A DNA stretch of 64,000 nt from ZC4RG29 sp964521255 (GTDB taxonomy: Bacteria; Bacteroidota; Bacteroidia; Cytophagales; Cyclobacteriaceae): positions 124,001-188,000 of the forward strand of contig CAZFRM010000006.1 of the NCBI GenBank assembly GCA_964521255.1, written 5' to 3'. Each line of letters opens with the position of its first letter. Position 1 is the stretch's first letter. A program made the position numbers and the translations under genes. Under the pieces are notes generated by a model. It had not been told where the DNA came from. It made no database searches and was given only the letters and a program-made list of their open reading frames with translations. Positions 25,115 through 34,234 of the stretch are shown here, in pieces.

Positions 25115-26265
25115 GACCGCGCCAATGAGGAAGGCGTTTTTACTAAGTCCTTTAGTTTATCTACAACAAAATCAATTTCTTCTTTTGTATTGAACTTGCT
25201 GAACGAAAATCTTATTGCTCCCCTTTTTGATCCGGGATTCAATGCAGACAAAACATGAGAGCCTAACGTTGCCCCGCTTGAACATGCACTTCCACCCGAT
25301 GCCGAAATTCCAAGGAGATCTAAGTTGAAAAGAGTCATGTCATTTTCTTCTGACTCCGGGAGGCTAACGCTTAGCACCGTATAAAGACTATTTTCCAAAT
25401 GATCAGAATCTCCATTGAATGATATGCCAGAAATATTCTCGCGGAGTTTTTCAATCATATGTTTTTTGAGGCCCTTAATGTAAAGGGTATGTTCATCCAT
25501 ATCGCGATAGGCAATTTCCATGGCTTTTGTCATGCCAATAATACCGTATACATTTTCCGTTCCTCCACGCATGTTTCTTTCCTGGGAACCACCGTGTAAA
25601 AAAGGATTGATCTTTCTGTCTTTGCGAATGAACATGAAGCCTATTCCTTTTGGACCGTGAAATTTATGTGCTGATGCAGCCATTCCATGAACTTTTATTT
25701 TTTTCAGATCATGACGATAATGACCAACGGTCTGTACGGTATCAGAATGAAAATAGGCATGATTCTTTTCGCACAGATCGCTGACATATTCAATATCCAA
25801 TACGTTTCCTATTTCATTGTTTGCATGCATTAGCGACACAAGCGTGTTTGAATTCTTGCTAATCAGTTTTTTTAGTTGATCCAGATTGATATGTCCTTTT
25901 TCATCTACTTCTAAAAGATGAAGTTGGACAGAACCGTCTTTGCACAAATTTTCTACCGAATGAAGAACAGCATGATGTTCTATTGGTGAAGTGATAATTG
26001 TTTTAATACTGTAAGTGCGTACGGCGCTATTAATAATTGTGTTGTCAGCTTCTGTTCCTCCTGAAGTAAAAATTATTTCACCCGGTGAGCAATTGAGCAG
26101 TTCAGCAATTTTTTTTCGTGATGATTCGATAGCCGCCTTGATCTTTCGGCCGTGAGAATGTGTTGACGAAGGATTACCGAAATCTTCCAGCATGAAAGGT
26201 TTCATGGCCTCGAATACTTCGGGGTCCAATGGGGTAGTGGCAGCGTTGTCGAGGTAAATTCCCAC
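25111..26265 (-). CDS. Cysteine desulfurase (NifS/IscS-like)
   Basis: A GTG-started 384-residue PLP enzyme. The PLP lysine is in SAHKFHGPKGIGF and the catalytic Cys loop in SGGSACSSGA; N-terminal YLDNAATTPLDPEV and TSGGTEADN are characteristic. It releases sulfur from cysteine for Fe-S clusters or thio-tRNA modification. No IscU or SUF gene is nearby; it follows glmM after 1 nt and shares its promoter. Confidence 0.93.
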   Translation of the reverse strand: MGIYLDNAATTPLDPEVFEAMKPFMLEDFGNPSSTHSHGRKIKAAIESSRKKIAELLNCSPGEIIFTSGGTEADNTIINSAVRTYSIKTIITSPIEHHAVLHSVENLCKDGSVQLHLLEVDEKGHINLDQLKKLISKNSNTLVSLMHANNEIGNVLDIEYVSDLCEKNHAYFHSDTVQTVGHYRHDLKKIKVHGMAASAHKFHGPKGIGFMFIRKDRKINPFLHGGSQERNMRGGTENVYGIIGMTKAMEIAYRDMDEHTLYIKGLKKHMIEKLRENISGISFNGDSDHLENSLYTVLSVSLPESEENDMTLFNLDLLGISASGGSACSSGATLGSHVLSALNPGSKRGAIRFSFSKFNTKEEIDFVVDKLKDLVKTPSSLARS

Positions 26266-26266
26266 G

Positions 26267-27676
26267 TTACTTTTCTGTTACATTTTCCGCGATGATCTCT
26301 TTGATATCCATGATGATTTTCCTGGCTAGTGTATCGGCCTTTACCTGGAGATCGGATTCCGCATAGATTCTTATGATCGGTTCTGTATTTGATTTGCGCA
26401 GGTGGACCCATTCGGCATCAAATTCTATTTTTACACCATCAACCGTATTGATTGGCTGTTTCTTATATTTCTTTTTCACCTCTTCCAGTACATAATCTAC
26501 ATCTATGTCGGTCGTTAATTCAATTTTGTTTTTAGAGATAATATAGTTTGGATAACTTCCTCTTAAACGCGAGGCAGGAATTTTCAGTTTAGCCAAATGT
26601 GAAAGAAACAATGCAATGCCAACAAGCGCGTCGCGTCCATAATGCAAGTCAGGATAGATGACACCACCGTTTCCTTCTCCGCCAATCACAGCCTCACATT
26701 CCTTCATCATTTTAACAACATTCACTTCGCCAACCGCTGCAGAAAAATATTGTCCGCCCATTTTTTCTGTAACATCGCGTAAGGCGCGGGTTGATGAAAG
26801 ATTAGAAACGGTATTACCCTTTTTCTTCTTATGATTCTTTAAAACATAATCAGCTACGGCTACCAATGTATATTCTTCTCCAAAGGGATTTCCATCTTCA
26901 CATATTAAGGCAAGACGATCTACATCCGGATCAACAACAATACCTAAATCAAAATTACCTTTCAGTACCTCACGACTTATGTCAGTAAGATGTTCGGGCA
27001 GTGGCTCAGGGTTATGAGGAAAATGACCGGTGGGCTCACAATAAATTTCTTTAACTGTAACGCCCAGAGCTTCAAGCAACATTGGAACGGCAATTCCTCC
27101 TGTTGAGTTTACCGCATCTACTACTACTTTAAAATTTCTGTTCCTGATCTCCTCGACCTCCACCAAAGGTAGCGCGAGAATCAAATCAATATGTTTTTTA
27201 ATGTAAGTATCGTCCTTCTTGTATTCTCCCAATTTCGTTACAGGCGAAAATTCGAAATGTTCGCCTTCTGCAATGCGCAATATTTCCTCACCGTCTTTGC
27301 CTGAAATAAATTCGCCTTTGTTGTCCAAAAGTTTTAAAGCATTCCATTGAACGGGATTATGACTTGCGGTGATAATAATTCCTCCCGAAGCTTTTTCAAG
27401 GGGAACTGCAATTTCTACGGTTGGCGTGGTAGAAAGGCCCAGATCAATAACATCGATTCCCATACCCAAAAGCGTGGAAACCACAAGATTGTTCACCATC
27501 TCACCGGATGGCCTTGCGTCACGCCCGATCACCACACGTATGGATTCTTTCTTATTTTTCTTTAGCAACTCGCCATAAGCGGCAGCAAACTTCACAATGT
27601 CTAATGGGGTCAGGTTGTCCGAAGGCTTTCCGCCAATCGTTCCCCGAATTCCTGAAATCGATTTAATTAAGGCCAC
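26267..27676 (-). CDS. glmM: Phosphoglucosamine mutase (alpha-D-phosphohexomutase)
   Basis: A 469-residue phosphohexomutase with the active serine in TASHNPVQWNALK, the metal loop DPDVDRLAL, the sugar loop GGEGNGGVIYPDLHYGRD and the phosphate loop RKSNTEPIIRIYAES. It interconverts glucosamine-6-P and glucosamine-1-P for cell-wall precursor synthesis; the GEGNGG sugar loop fits glmM over phosphomannomutase. First gene of a pair with the cysteine desulfurase. Confidence 0.9.
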   Translation of the reverse strand: MALIKSISGIRGTIGGKPSDNLTPLDIVKFAAAYGELLKKNKKESIRVVIGRDARPSGEMVNNLVVSTLLGMGIDVIDLGLSTTPTVEIAVPLEKASGGIIITASHNPVQWNALKLLDNKGEFISGKDGEEILRIAEGEHFEFSPVTKLGEYKKDDTYIKKHIDLILALPLVEVEEIRNRNFKVVVDAVNSTGGIAVPMLLEALGVTVKEIYCEPTGHFPHNPEPLPEHLTDISREVLKGNFDLGIVVDPDVDRLALICEDGNPFGEEYTLVAVADYVLKNHKKKKGNTVSNLSSTRALRDVTEKMGGQYFSAAVGEVNVVKMMKECEAVIGGEGNGGVIYPDLHYGRDALVGIALFLSHLAKLKIPASRLRGSYPNYIISKNKIELTTDIDVDYVLEEVKKKYKKQPINTVDGVKIEFDAEWVHLRKSNTEPIIRIYAESDLQVKADTLARKIIMDIKEIIAENVTEK

Positions 27677-27709
27677 AGTAGTTTTATTTGATCTTTTTTA
27701 TTGGGGTAG

Positions 27710-27717
27710 CAAAATTA
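27710..27717 (-). promoter_or_regulatory. Candidate -7 element (TAATTTTG, minus strand) for glmM
   Basis: The complement reads TAATTTTG, an exact TAnnTTTG match, 33 nt upstream of the glmM ATG. Confidence 0.5.
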
Positions 27718-27806
27718 AACTTTTTACCGAAGTATGTTTGCTGTCTTTAGCGCAGATTATTTTTGCTCTGGAAGCTAACGGGTAAATGCAGTGAAAAGAT
27801 AGGTGG

Positions 27807-28052
27807 CTATTGAAATTTATTTTTCTTCTTTACTTCTGGCAAAGCTTTCTGATCCACCTCAACCTTTCCACAGGCTTCACCAGCGGAAAGGTCTCTTCCA
27901 CAATAACCACATGCAGCTCCCTCTTTCTTCAGCCACGGACTTTGAGATGCGCAAGTACCCCTGAATTCACCTCCCTTTATAAACAGGAGCCGAACTGAAA
28001 GAAGCACAAAGAAAAGTGCCATAATCCCAATGCTCAGAAGAACAACTGCCAT
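27807..28052 (-). CDS. Small membrane protein with Cys-rich tail
   Basis: The 81-residue protein has one N-terminal membrane helix (residues 3-25) and a soluble tail with Cys in GTCAS, ACGYCGRDL and EACGK, a possible zinc ribbon or metal site. Similar small proteins are found in Bacteroidota but I know no function. It lies between glmM and mazG on the minus strand and ends 130 nt from glmM. Confidence 0.7.
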   Translation of the reverse strand: MAVVLLSIGIMALFFVLLSVRLLFIKGGEFRGTCASQSPWLKKEGAACGYCGRDLSAGEACGKVEVDQKALPEVKKKNKFQ

Positions 28053-28124
28053 GATTCCTTATTTTTGTTTCAAAGTTAGTTAACGGTTAGAGAACATCCG
28101 CTTTACGCAATAAGTTTAAATAAC

Positions 28125-28940
28125 ATGCAAAAACCACGATCATTACCTGATTTAGACAGGCCAAATAAATTGCAGGCTTTTGACAGGCTCCTTACCATTA
28201 TGGACGAACTTCGTGAGAATTGTCCATGGGATAAGAAACAAACACTCGAGAGCCTTCGACACCTCACGGTGGAAGAAACCTACGAACTTTCAGATTCAAT
28301 CCTCGATGGTGATCTTGTAGAGATAAAGAAAGAACTGGGGGATTTGTTACTACATATAATTTTTTATTCCCGGATTGCCTCTGAATTGAAGGCCTTTGAC
28401 ATTTCAGACGTTATTCAATCATTGTGTGAGAAACTTGTGGAGCGTCATCCGCATATTTATGGAGATGTAATTGCAGAAGATGAGGAAACGGTTAAAGCAA
28501 ATTGGGAAAAAATTAAATTGAAAAAGGGGAGCAAGTCTGTACTAGCGGGTGTACCCACTTCACTTCCAGCACTGGTAAAGGCCATGCGTATCCAGGATAA
28601 AGCCAGGGGAGTTGGTTTTGATTGGGAAAAGAAGCAACAGGTTTGGGAAAAGGTTGAAGAAGAAATGCATGAGTTTAAAAATGAGTTCAATGTGGAGTCG
28701 GAGGGTCCGATAGATAAGAAGAAAGCAATGGAAGAGTTTGGTGATCTTTTATTTTCACTGGTAAACTACGCACGCTTTATCGATATCGATCCTGAAGAAG
28801 CCCTGGAACGCACTAACAAAAAATTCATAAAGCGATTTCAATATCTCGAAACAGAGTCGGCAAGGGACGGGAAAAAACTTGGCGAAATGTCATTGGCGGA
28901 AATGGACAAATATTGGAATAAGGCCAAGACTATTGGCTGA
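28125..28940 (+). CDS. mazG: Nucleoside triphosphate pyrophosphohydrolase
   Basis: A 271-residue protein with two MazG domains. The first has the start ENCPWDKKQTLESLR, then VEETYEL and ELGDLLLHI; the second has EEFGDLLFSLVNYARF. The EExx(E/D) and ExxD metal motifs are intact. MazG hydrolyses NTPs and (p)ppGpp-related or damaged nucleotides to monophosphates. Stand-alone; no mazEF nearby. Confidence 0.94.
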   Translation: MQKPRSLPDLDRPNKLQAFDRLLTIMDELRENCPWDKKQTLESLRHLTVEETYELSDSILDGDLVEIKKELGDLLLHIIFYSRIASELKAFDISDVIQSLCEKLVERHPHIYGDVIAEDEETVKANWEKIKLKKGSKSVLAGVPTSLPALVKAMRIQDKARGVGFDWEKKQQVWEKVEEEMHEFKNEFNVESEGPIDKKKAMEEFGDLLFSLVNYARFIDIDPEEALERTNKKFIKRFQYLETESARDGKKLGEMSLAEMDKYWNKAKTIG

Positions 28941-29215
28941 ATAGTTTGTGACCCAACATCACCCTCTCCCTACCATAAATTGATATTATACTGTACTACT
29001 TGTCACGTAATATTTATTTGTAATTGCAACAAAAAAGTGAGTAAGGAAACTTATTTCTAAAGATATCCTGAATTTAATTGCATTTGGTCAAACGGATTGA
29101 GCGGGATGTGATTGTAAGTTTCAAGTTTACCTTCTAAGATTTCTTATACACAGTCAAAATTTTTATAAGCAAGGGTTTAGGATAGGGCATGTATGTTTCG
29201 GCAGGCCTTATCTGC
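28941..29215. other. Non-coding gap, nothing recognised
   Basis: About 320 nt separate mazG from the PAS kinase. I see no ORF, RNA gene or clear terminator in this part; only the promoter at its right end stands out. Confidence 0.5.
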
Positions 29216-29244
29216 TTGACAGCGAATCGGATTACTTAAATTTG
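29216..29244 (+). promoter_or_regulatory. Promoter of the PAS histidine kinase: TTG-N18-TAAATTTG
   Basis: A TTG at 29216-29218 and an exact TAnnTTTG at 29237-29244 are spaced 18 nt apart, close to the Bacteroidota consensus. The kinase ATG is 18 nt downstream. A six-codon ORF (MNEDSF) begins at 29259, overlapping the kinase start out of frame. Confidence 0.65.
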
Positions 29245-29262
29245 TCACTATTTTACACATGA

Positions 29263-30990
29263 ATGAAGATTCCTTTTAAAGAGGTTATCCGCGATTTGAT
29301 TATAGGGAAAAACCGTTACGTCGCCTCAAGGGTGCAATTCAGAAATGCCATACTCCGCGGCATTGTTTCCATCATAGCTTTTGTTGTAGGTCTCATTTTT
29401 ACTGTGATAGATGTACTCACTGAAATTCAGGGAAACTTTGTTTGGTACGCAGCACTTATGGGTCTTGCCCTCTTTGTTTTTTGGCTCAATCGGATTCAGC
29501 GATATACCTCGTCGAGTATTACACTTATCCTGTTAAGCAATGGTATTATTTACTTGTTTGCATCAAGCGAAAGTGCTGCAAGTGGAGTTTTTTTCTTTTT
29601 CTTGGCTATCGGACTCAGTACACTTGTTTTGTTTGGGTATAAAAATCGTAACCTCGGTTTTCTGTTAGCAGGTGTATCTTATGCATTGGCGATAACTGCA
29701 TACCTGGGAATATTGCCCCTCAGGGCCTACGTTGATTATTCGACTGAGTATATTAAAATAAATTTCATTGCAACTCTGACAATAGCATACCTGGTTTCAA
29801 TTCTTACAATTTATTTCTCTATTCAGTTACATCATGATATAGAAGCGAATCTTCGCACCAGCGAGCAATCTTTGCTTTTAACATCAGAAGAATTGAAGCG
29901 AAGCCGTGAGCGTTTTCAGATGGCCGTAGAAGGATCGGGGGCGGCGATTTATGAGTGGAATTTGCAAACCGGATTTATTTACCTCGCGCCGGAGTACAAA
30001 AAAATACTGGAGTATGATGTTGATGATTTGCACAATCTTACCATTGATAAATATTTAGCATTAATTCACCCGGAAGATTTACAGCGCATAAAGGGAATTT
30101 ACCACCAACATGCTATAACGCGTCAACCCTATCAATCTGAATTGCGATTAAAGACGAAAGGGGGCAGTTACAAATGGGTTTCGGGCACTGGTGTATCAAA
30201 ATTTAATGAAAAGGGGCAGCAAATTCTTATTGTAGGTTCAATTGTAGACATCGACGAAAGAAAGATGGCGGAGCAACAAATAAGACTGCAAAATGATTTG
30301 TTAGCTAAAGCAAATGAGGAACTGGATCGTTTTGTTTACAGCGCCTCACACGACTTACGTGCACCGTTAAGTTCTTTGATGGGATTGATCAGTGTTGCAG
30401 AAAAAACCGGCAACACTGAAGAGATTATGCTTTGCCTGGAAATGATGAAGAAGCGTGTACACACGATGGAAAATTTTATTCGTGAAATAACAGACTACTC
30501 CAGAAATTCAAGGTTAGGCGTTGATCTTAAAGAAGTAAATGTCCGTCAATTGGTGCTGGGAGTTGTAGAGAGTTTGAAGTTTACAAATGGAGCAGAACGA
30601 ATTAAAGTTAATCTTAATGTTTTGCCAGAGTTGGAATTTTTGACGGATGCTAATCGTCTTAAAGTCATCGTTAACAACCTTGTAGCGAACGCAATAAAAT
30701 ATCATGATTATGCTAAGGAAGATCCGTTTATTGAGGTGACGGCAGAACGAGATACTGATCAGTACATCCTCTCTGTAAAAGATAACGGAATAGGAATAGG
30801 TTGGGAACACCAGGAAAAGATTTTCAATATGTTTTACAGAGCCTCAGAGAAGTCGGAGGGATCTGGTCTGGGCCTTTATATTGTAAAAGAGACGCTTGCA
30901 AAACTGACGGGTAAAATCACAGTTCAGTCACAACAAGGAGAGGGCTCAACGTTTGTGATTTCTTTGCCGCTTCATCCGGTCGAGGTATAA
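29263..30990 (+). CDS. PAS-domain sensor histidine kinase
   Basis: 575 residues. The N-terminal FKEVIRDLIIGKNRY cap is followed by about six membrane helices (residues 28-200), a short coiled coil, a PAS/PAC domain (about 215-345), HisKA (His in SASHDLRAPLSSL) and HATPase (NLVANAIKYH, KDNGIGIGWEH, GSGLGLYIVKETL). The neighbouring kinase at 31107 shares the cap, the membrane module and the catalytic part but lacks the PAS, so the pair arose by tandem duplication. No response-regulator gene is adjacent. Confidence 0.92.
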   Translation: MKIPFKEVIRDLIIGKNRYVASRVQFRNAILRGIVSIIAFVVGLIFTVIDVLTEIQGNFVWYAALMGLALFVFWLNRIQRYTSSSITLILLSNGIIYLFASSESAASGVFFFFLAIGLSTLVLFGYKNRNLGFLLAGVSYALAITAYLGILPLRAYVDYSTEYIKINFIATLTIAYLVSILTIYFSIQLHHDIEANLRTSEQSLLLTSEELKRSRERFQMAVEGSGAAIYEWNLQTGFIYLAPEYKKILEYDVDDLHNLTIDKYLALIHPEDLQRIKGIYHQHAITRQPYQSELRLKTKGGSYKWVSGTGVSKFNEKGQQILIVGSIVDIDERKMAEQQIRLQNDLLAKANEELDRFVYSASHDLRAPLSSLMGLISVAEKTGNTEEIMLCLEMMKKRVHTMENFIREITDYSRNSRLGVDLKEVNVRQLVLGVVESLKFTNGAERIKVNLNVLPELEFLTDANRLKVIVNNLVANAIKYHDYAKEDPFIEVTAERDTDQYILSVKDNGIGIGWEHQEKIFNMFYRASEKSEGSGLGLYIVKETLAKLTGKITVQSQQGEGSTFVISLPLHPVEV

Positions 30991-31077
30991 GTAACTTCGA
31001 TTTTTGGTTATTAAGAAGAAAACTTGCATACATATCTTGTAGAGCACATTTATCAATATCAGAAATAAGCCTTTCTC

Positions 31078-31085
31078 TATTTTTG
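31078..31085 (+). promoter_or_regulatory. Candidate -7 element (TATTTTTG) for the second kinase
   Basis: Exact TAnnTTTG match 21 nt before ATG 31107, arguing that the paralogous kinases can be transcribed separately. Confidence 0.45.
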
Positions 31086-31106
31086 CCTGGTTGAAAATTG
31101 CCAGTA

Positions 31107-32390
31107 ATGGGTTTGAAGAGAGCGATGCGCAATTTAATTATCGGTGAAAATCATTTCATTGAATATTACGAAGAATACCAACAGGTCATTCTTTGTGGCC
31201 GGTTTGCCCTGATCGGAATTTTAGCTTGCTCGATCCTGGGAGCAATTGAACTGGTTCAAGGTAGCTACGCTGCAGTTCTCGTCCTTGGTTTATCTAACGT
31301 ATGTCTTGCGGCTTGTGTGGTTCTGCATCGTGCAGGCAAACATGACTTAGCTCATTATTTTTTACTTGTACCCGTTAATATTACAGCCTACCTTCTCGCC
31401 TCTAGTGAAGAAGTGGGCAAAGGAGCCTTTGTTCATTTTATTTCCTTAGCGCTTGTGGCATTTATTGTATTTGGATACTACCACCGAAAATCTGCGCTAC
31501 TGTTTGCAGTATTTACATTTATTCTTTTGATCCTTGCCTACTTTACTGATTTTTCAGTTTTGCCTTTTCGTCACTACGATGAAAAAACAATATTGTACAT
31601 GCGGTTTACAAATTTTGCAATAGCATCATTGGTTTGTATAGCAGGCGTTTTTATGTTGATTCGGTTGAATCATAAAAACTCCGTGAAGCTTGTCGAGAAC
31701 TATAAACTTTTAACAAAAGTCAATACCGAACTTGATCGGTTTGTTTATAGTACCTCGCATGACCTGAGGGCGCCATTAACGTCAATTCTCGGTCTCATTA
31801 ACATTGCTGACATGTCAAACGAAATGAGTGACACAAAGCGATACTTAGGCATGATGAGAGACCGCGTCCATTTACTCGATAAATTTATTAAGGATATAAC
31901 CGATTATTCACGGAACAATAGAGTAGATATTGAGCATAAGAAAGTGAACCTTGCAAAGGTAGCACAAGAAGTTTGGGATTTATTAAGGCATACACCAGAG
32001 GCTCAACATGTAGCTTTTCAACTGGAGATACCGGAAAATGTAGAAGTTGAATCGGACGAGAACCGGCTTAAAACGGTTCTGCTTAACCTGATTTCAAATG
32101 CCATCCGGTACCAGGATAAGAAAAAATTTAACCAGTATGTAAAGCTTTGCTATCAATTGAATGGCAAGGGCTATAACATCAAGGTGGAGGATAATGGACA
32201 AGGTATCGACCCGGTCTATCACAACAAGATTTTTGACATGTTCTTCCGGGCGAATGAGACTTCAAAAGGTTCCGGGCTTGGACTGTATATCGTTAAGGAA
32301 ACGATAACCAAGCTATCAGGAACCATACAAATAGAATCAGCTCCCGGGGTAGGATCGACTTTTACTGTCAAACTTCCTTACCTGAACTAA
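31107..32390 (+). CDS. Sensor histidine kinase, PAS-less paralogue of the upstream kinase
   Basis: ATG 31107 (MGLKRAMRNLIIGENHF) is preferred over TTG 31098. The 427-residue kinase repeats the cap motif R(D/N)LIIG of its neighbour, about six membrane helices, then directly HisKA (His in STSHDLRAPLTSILGLI) and HATPase (NLISNAIRYQ, EDNGQGIDP, GSGLGLYIVKETI). It lacks the PAS domain. The signal sensed is unknown for both; overlap of function or cross-signalling is inference. Confidence 0.9.
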   Translation: MGLKRAMRNLIIGENHFIEYYEEYQQVILCGRFALIGILACSILGAIELVQGSYAAVLVLGLSNVCLAACVVLHRAGKHDLAHYFLLVPVNITAYLLASSEEVGKGAFVHFISLALVAFIVFGYYHRKSALLFAVFTFILLILAYFTDFSVLPFRHYDEKTILYMRFTNFAIASLVCIAGVFMLIRLNHKNSVKLVENYKLLTKVNTELDRFVYSTSHDLRAPLTSILGLINIADMSNEMSDTKRYLGMMRDRVHLLDKFIKDITDYSRNNRVDIEHKKVNLAKVAQEVWDLLRHTPEAQHVAFQLEIPENVEVESDENRLKTVLLNLISNAIRYQDKKKFNQYVKLCYQLNGKGYNIKVEDNGQGIDPVYHNKIFDMFFRANETSKGSGLGLYIVKETITKLSGTIQIESAPGVGSTFTVKLPYLN

Positions 32391-32455
32391 CAACTGTTAT
32401 CTTTTAATGATTTAAAAAACACCTGAACAGGATTATTCGCTGTGGGGTAAACATT

Positions 32456-32463
32456 TATATTTG
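32456..32463 (+). promoter_or_regulatory. Candidate -7 element (TATATTTG) for glycyl-tRNA synthetase
   Basis: Exact TAnnTTTG match ending 6 nt before ATG 32470. A TTG at 32461 that could start a longer ORF is part of this element. The spacing predicts a leaderless or near-leaderless mRNA. Confidence 0.5.
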
Positions 32464-32469
32464 CCCCCT

Positions 32470-34014
32470 ATGGCAAATCAAGAAGATAATCTTTTTAGAA
32501 ACGTAATCTCCCATGCTAAGGAGTATGGGTTCATTTTTCCTTCAAGTGAAATCTATGACGGACTTAGTGCTGTGTATGACTATGGTCAGAACGGAGCTGA
32601 GCTTAAGAACAATATAAAGGATTACTGGTGGAAGTTCATGACCATGCTTCACGATAACATCGTGGGCATTGATGCGGCTATTTTCATGCACCCCACCACA
32701 TGGAAAGCTTCGGGTCACGTAGATGCCTTTAACGATCCCATGATCGACAACAAAGACTCCAAGAAACGTTACCGTGCTGATGTGCTGATTGAAGAAGCGG
32801 TCAGTAAAATGGAAGAGAAAATTGAAAAGGAAGTTGAGAAAGCCGCCAAACGTTTTGGTGATTCATTTGATAAAGAAAAATTTGTAGCTACTAATCCCCG
32901 TGTACTTGAATATCAAAAGAAGATAGAAGAAACGAACGCGAGGCTCAAGGATGCTATGGGCAATTCAGACATGGCAGCAATGAAACAGTTGATTGTTGAC
33001 CTAGAAATTGCTGATCCCCTTTCCGGCTCGCGCAACTGGACGGATGTACGCCAGTTCAATCTTATGTTCTCCACCGAGATTGGATCGCTTGCCGAAGAAG
33101 CAAACAAGATTTATTTACGCCCGGAAACAGCGCAGGGAATTTTTGTGAATTTTCTCAATGTGCAGAAGACGGGAAGAATGAAAATTCCTTTTGGTATTGC
33201 ACAAATTGGAAAAGCATTCAGGAACGAAATCGTTGCACGCCAGTTCATCTTTCGAATGCGTGAATTTGAGCAGATGGAGATGCAGTTCTTCGTTAAGCCG
33301 GGTGAAGAAATGAAGTGGTACGAATTCTGGAAAGAGAAGCGAATGAAATGGCATCAAACGTTAGGACTGGGTGCAGAAAATTATCGTTTCTTTAATCACC
33401 TGAACCTGGCCCACTATGCCAATGCAGCATGCGACATTCAATTTAATTTCCCTATTGGCTTTAAGGAGTTGGAAGGAATTCACTCGCGAACAGATTTTGA
33501 TTTGAAGAGTCATGAAAAATATTCAGGAAAAAAACTGCAGTACTTTGATTCAGAAGACAATCAGAGTTTTATTCCTTATGTAATAGAGACATCTATTGGA
33601 CTTGATAGAATGTTCCTTGCTGTTCTGTCCAAATCATACAAAGAAGAAAAGCTTGAAGATGGAAGCGAGCGCGTTGTGTTAAGAATTCCACCACCGTTAG
33701 CGCCGAATAAAGTTGCCATTCTGCCGCTTGTTAAAAAAGATGGTCTTCCTGAAAAAGCCATGGCCATTATGAATGATTTAAAATTTGATCTTCGCTGCTT
33801 TTATGAAGAGAAAGATGCCATCGGCAAACGGTACAGAAGACAAGATGCCATTGGTACACCTTACTGTGTTACCATCGATCATCAGACTTTACAAGACGAC
33901 ACAGTTACCATCCGCGATCGTGACAGCATGAAGCAGGAGCGCGTTAAGATTTCAGATATAAAAGGGAAACTTGTAGATGCGTGCTCTATCAACTCAATTC
34001 TCAAGAAAATATAA
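32470..34014 (+). CDS. glyS: Glycyl-tRNA synthetase (class II, alpha2 type)
   Basis: About 514 residues from ATG 32470. Class II signatures include FPSSEIYDGLSAVYDYG near the N-terminus, YLRPETAQGIFVNFLNVQ, FRNEIVARQFIFRMREFEQMEMQ (motif 2) and a motif 3 with GLDRMF. The C-terminal anticodon-binding domain includes PNKVAILPL and DAIGTPYCVTIDH. It charges tRNA-Gly in the cytoplasm. This is the homodimeric type also found in archaea and eukaryotes, not the glyQ/glyS tetramer. Confidence 0.95.
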   Translation: MANQEDNLFRNVISHAKEYGFIFPSSEIYDGLSAVYDYGQNGAELKNNIKDYWWKFMTMLHDNIVGIDAAIFMHPTTWKASGHVDAFNDPMIDNKDSKKRYRADVLIEEAVSKMEEKIEKEVEKAAKRFGDSFDKEKFVATNPRVLEYQKKIEETNARLKDAMGNSDMAAMKQLIVDLEIADPLSGSRNWTDVRQFNLMFSTEIGSLAEEANKIYLRPETAQGIFVNFLNVQKTGRMKIPFGIAQIGKAFRNEIVARQFIFRMREFEQMEMQFFVKPGEEMKWYEFWKEKRMKWHQTLGLGAENYRFFNHLNLAHYANAACDIQFNFPIGFKELEGIHSRTDFDLKSHEKYSGKKLQYFDSEDNQSFIPYVIETSIGLDRMFLAVLSKSYKEEKLEDGSERVVLRIPPPLAPNKVAILPLVKKDGLPEKAMAIMNDLKFDLRCFYEEKDAIGKRYRRQDAIGTPYCVTIDHQTLQDDTVTIRDRDSMKQERVKISDIKGKLVDACSINSILKKI

Positions 34015-34026
34015 ACTATAAAATTT

Positions 34027-34090
34027 CTTAGTGTCGTTGTGCCTTCGTGGCGCCTGTGTTTTTGCCACAAAGACACTAAGTCACAAAGAA
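34027..34090. repeat. CTTAGTGTC/GACACTAAG hairpin, CTTTGTGCC word family
   Basis: CTTAGTGTCGTTGTGCCTTC and GTGGC are mirrored by GCCACAAAGACACTAAG and a further TCACAAAG, forming an imperfect hairpin just after the synthetase stop, where it could end transcription. The words match the repeat at 16074-16215. The rest of the 220-nt gap shows no gene. Confidence 0.7.
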
Positions 34091-34234
34091 TACAAGGATA
34101 ATCTATCCTGAACAAAAACTTTCAGTCGAATCACCCGCTACGCTTTTTGATTTTAGCTGCTGTAATGTGTATTGATTTCGTGTTGAAAGAATAGGAAAGA
34201 ATGCTAAACTTGTGACTTAAATTGTTACCACAGA

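Noticed and set aside
32461..32469. TTG start for glycyl-tRNA synthetase
   Set aside because: It falls inside the TATATTTG promoter element; ATG 32470 follows at once.
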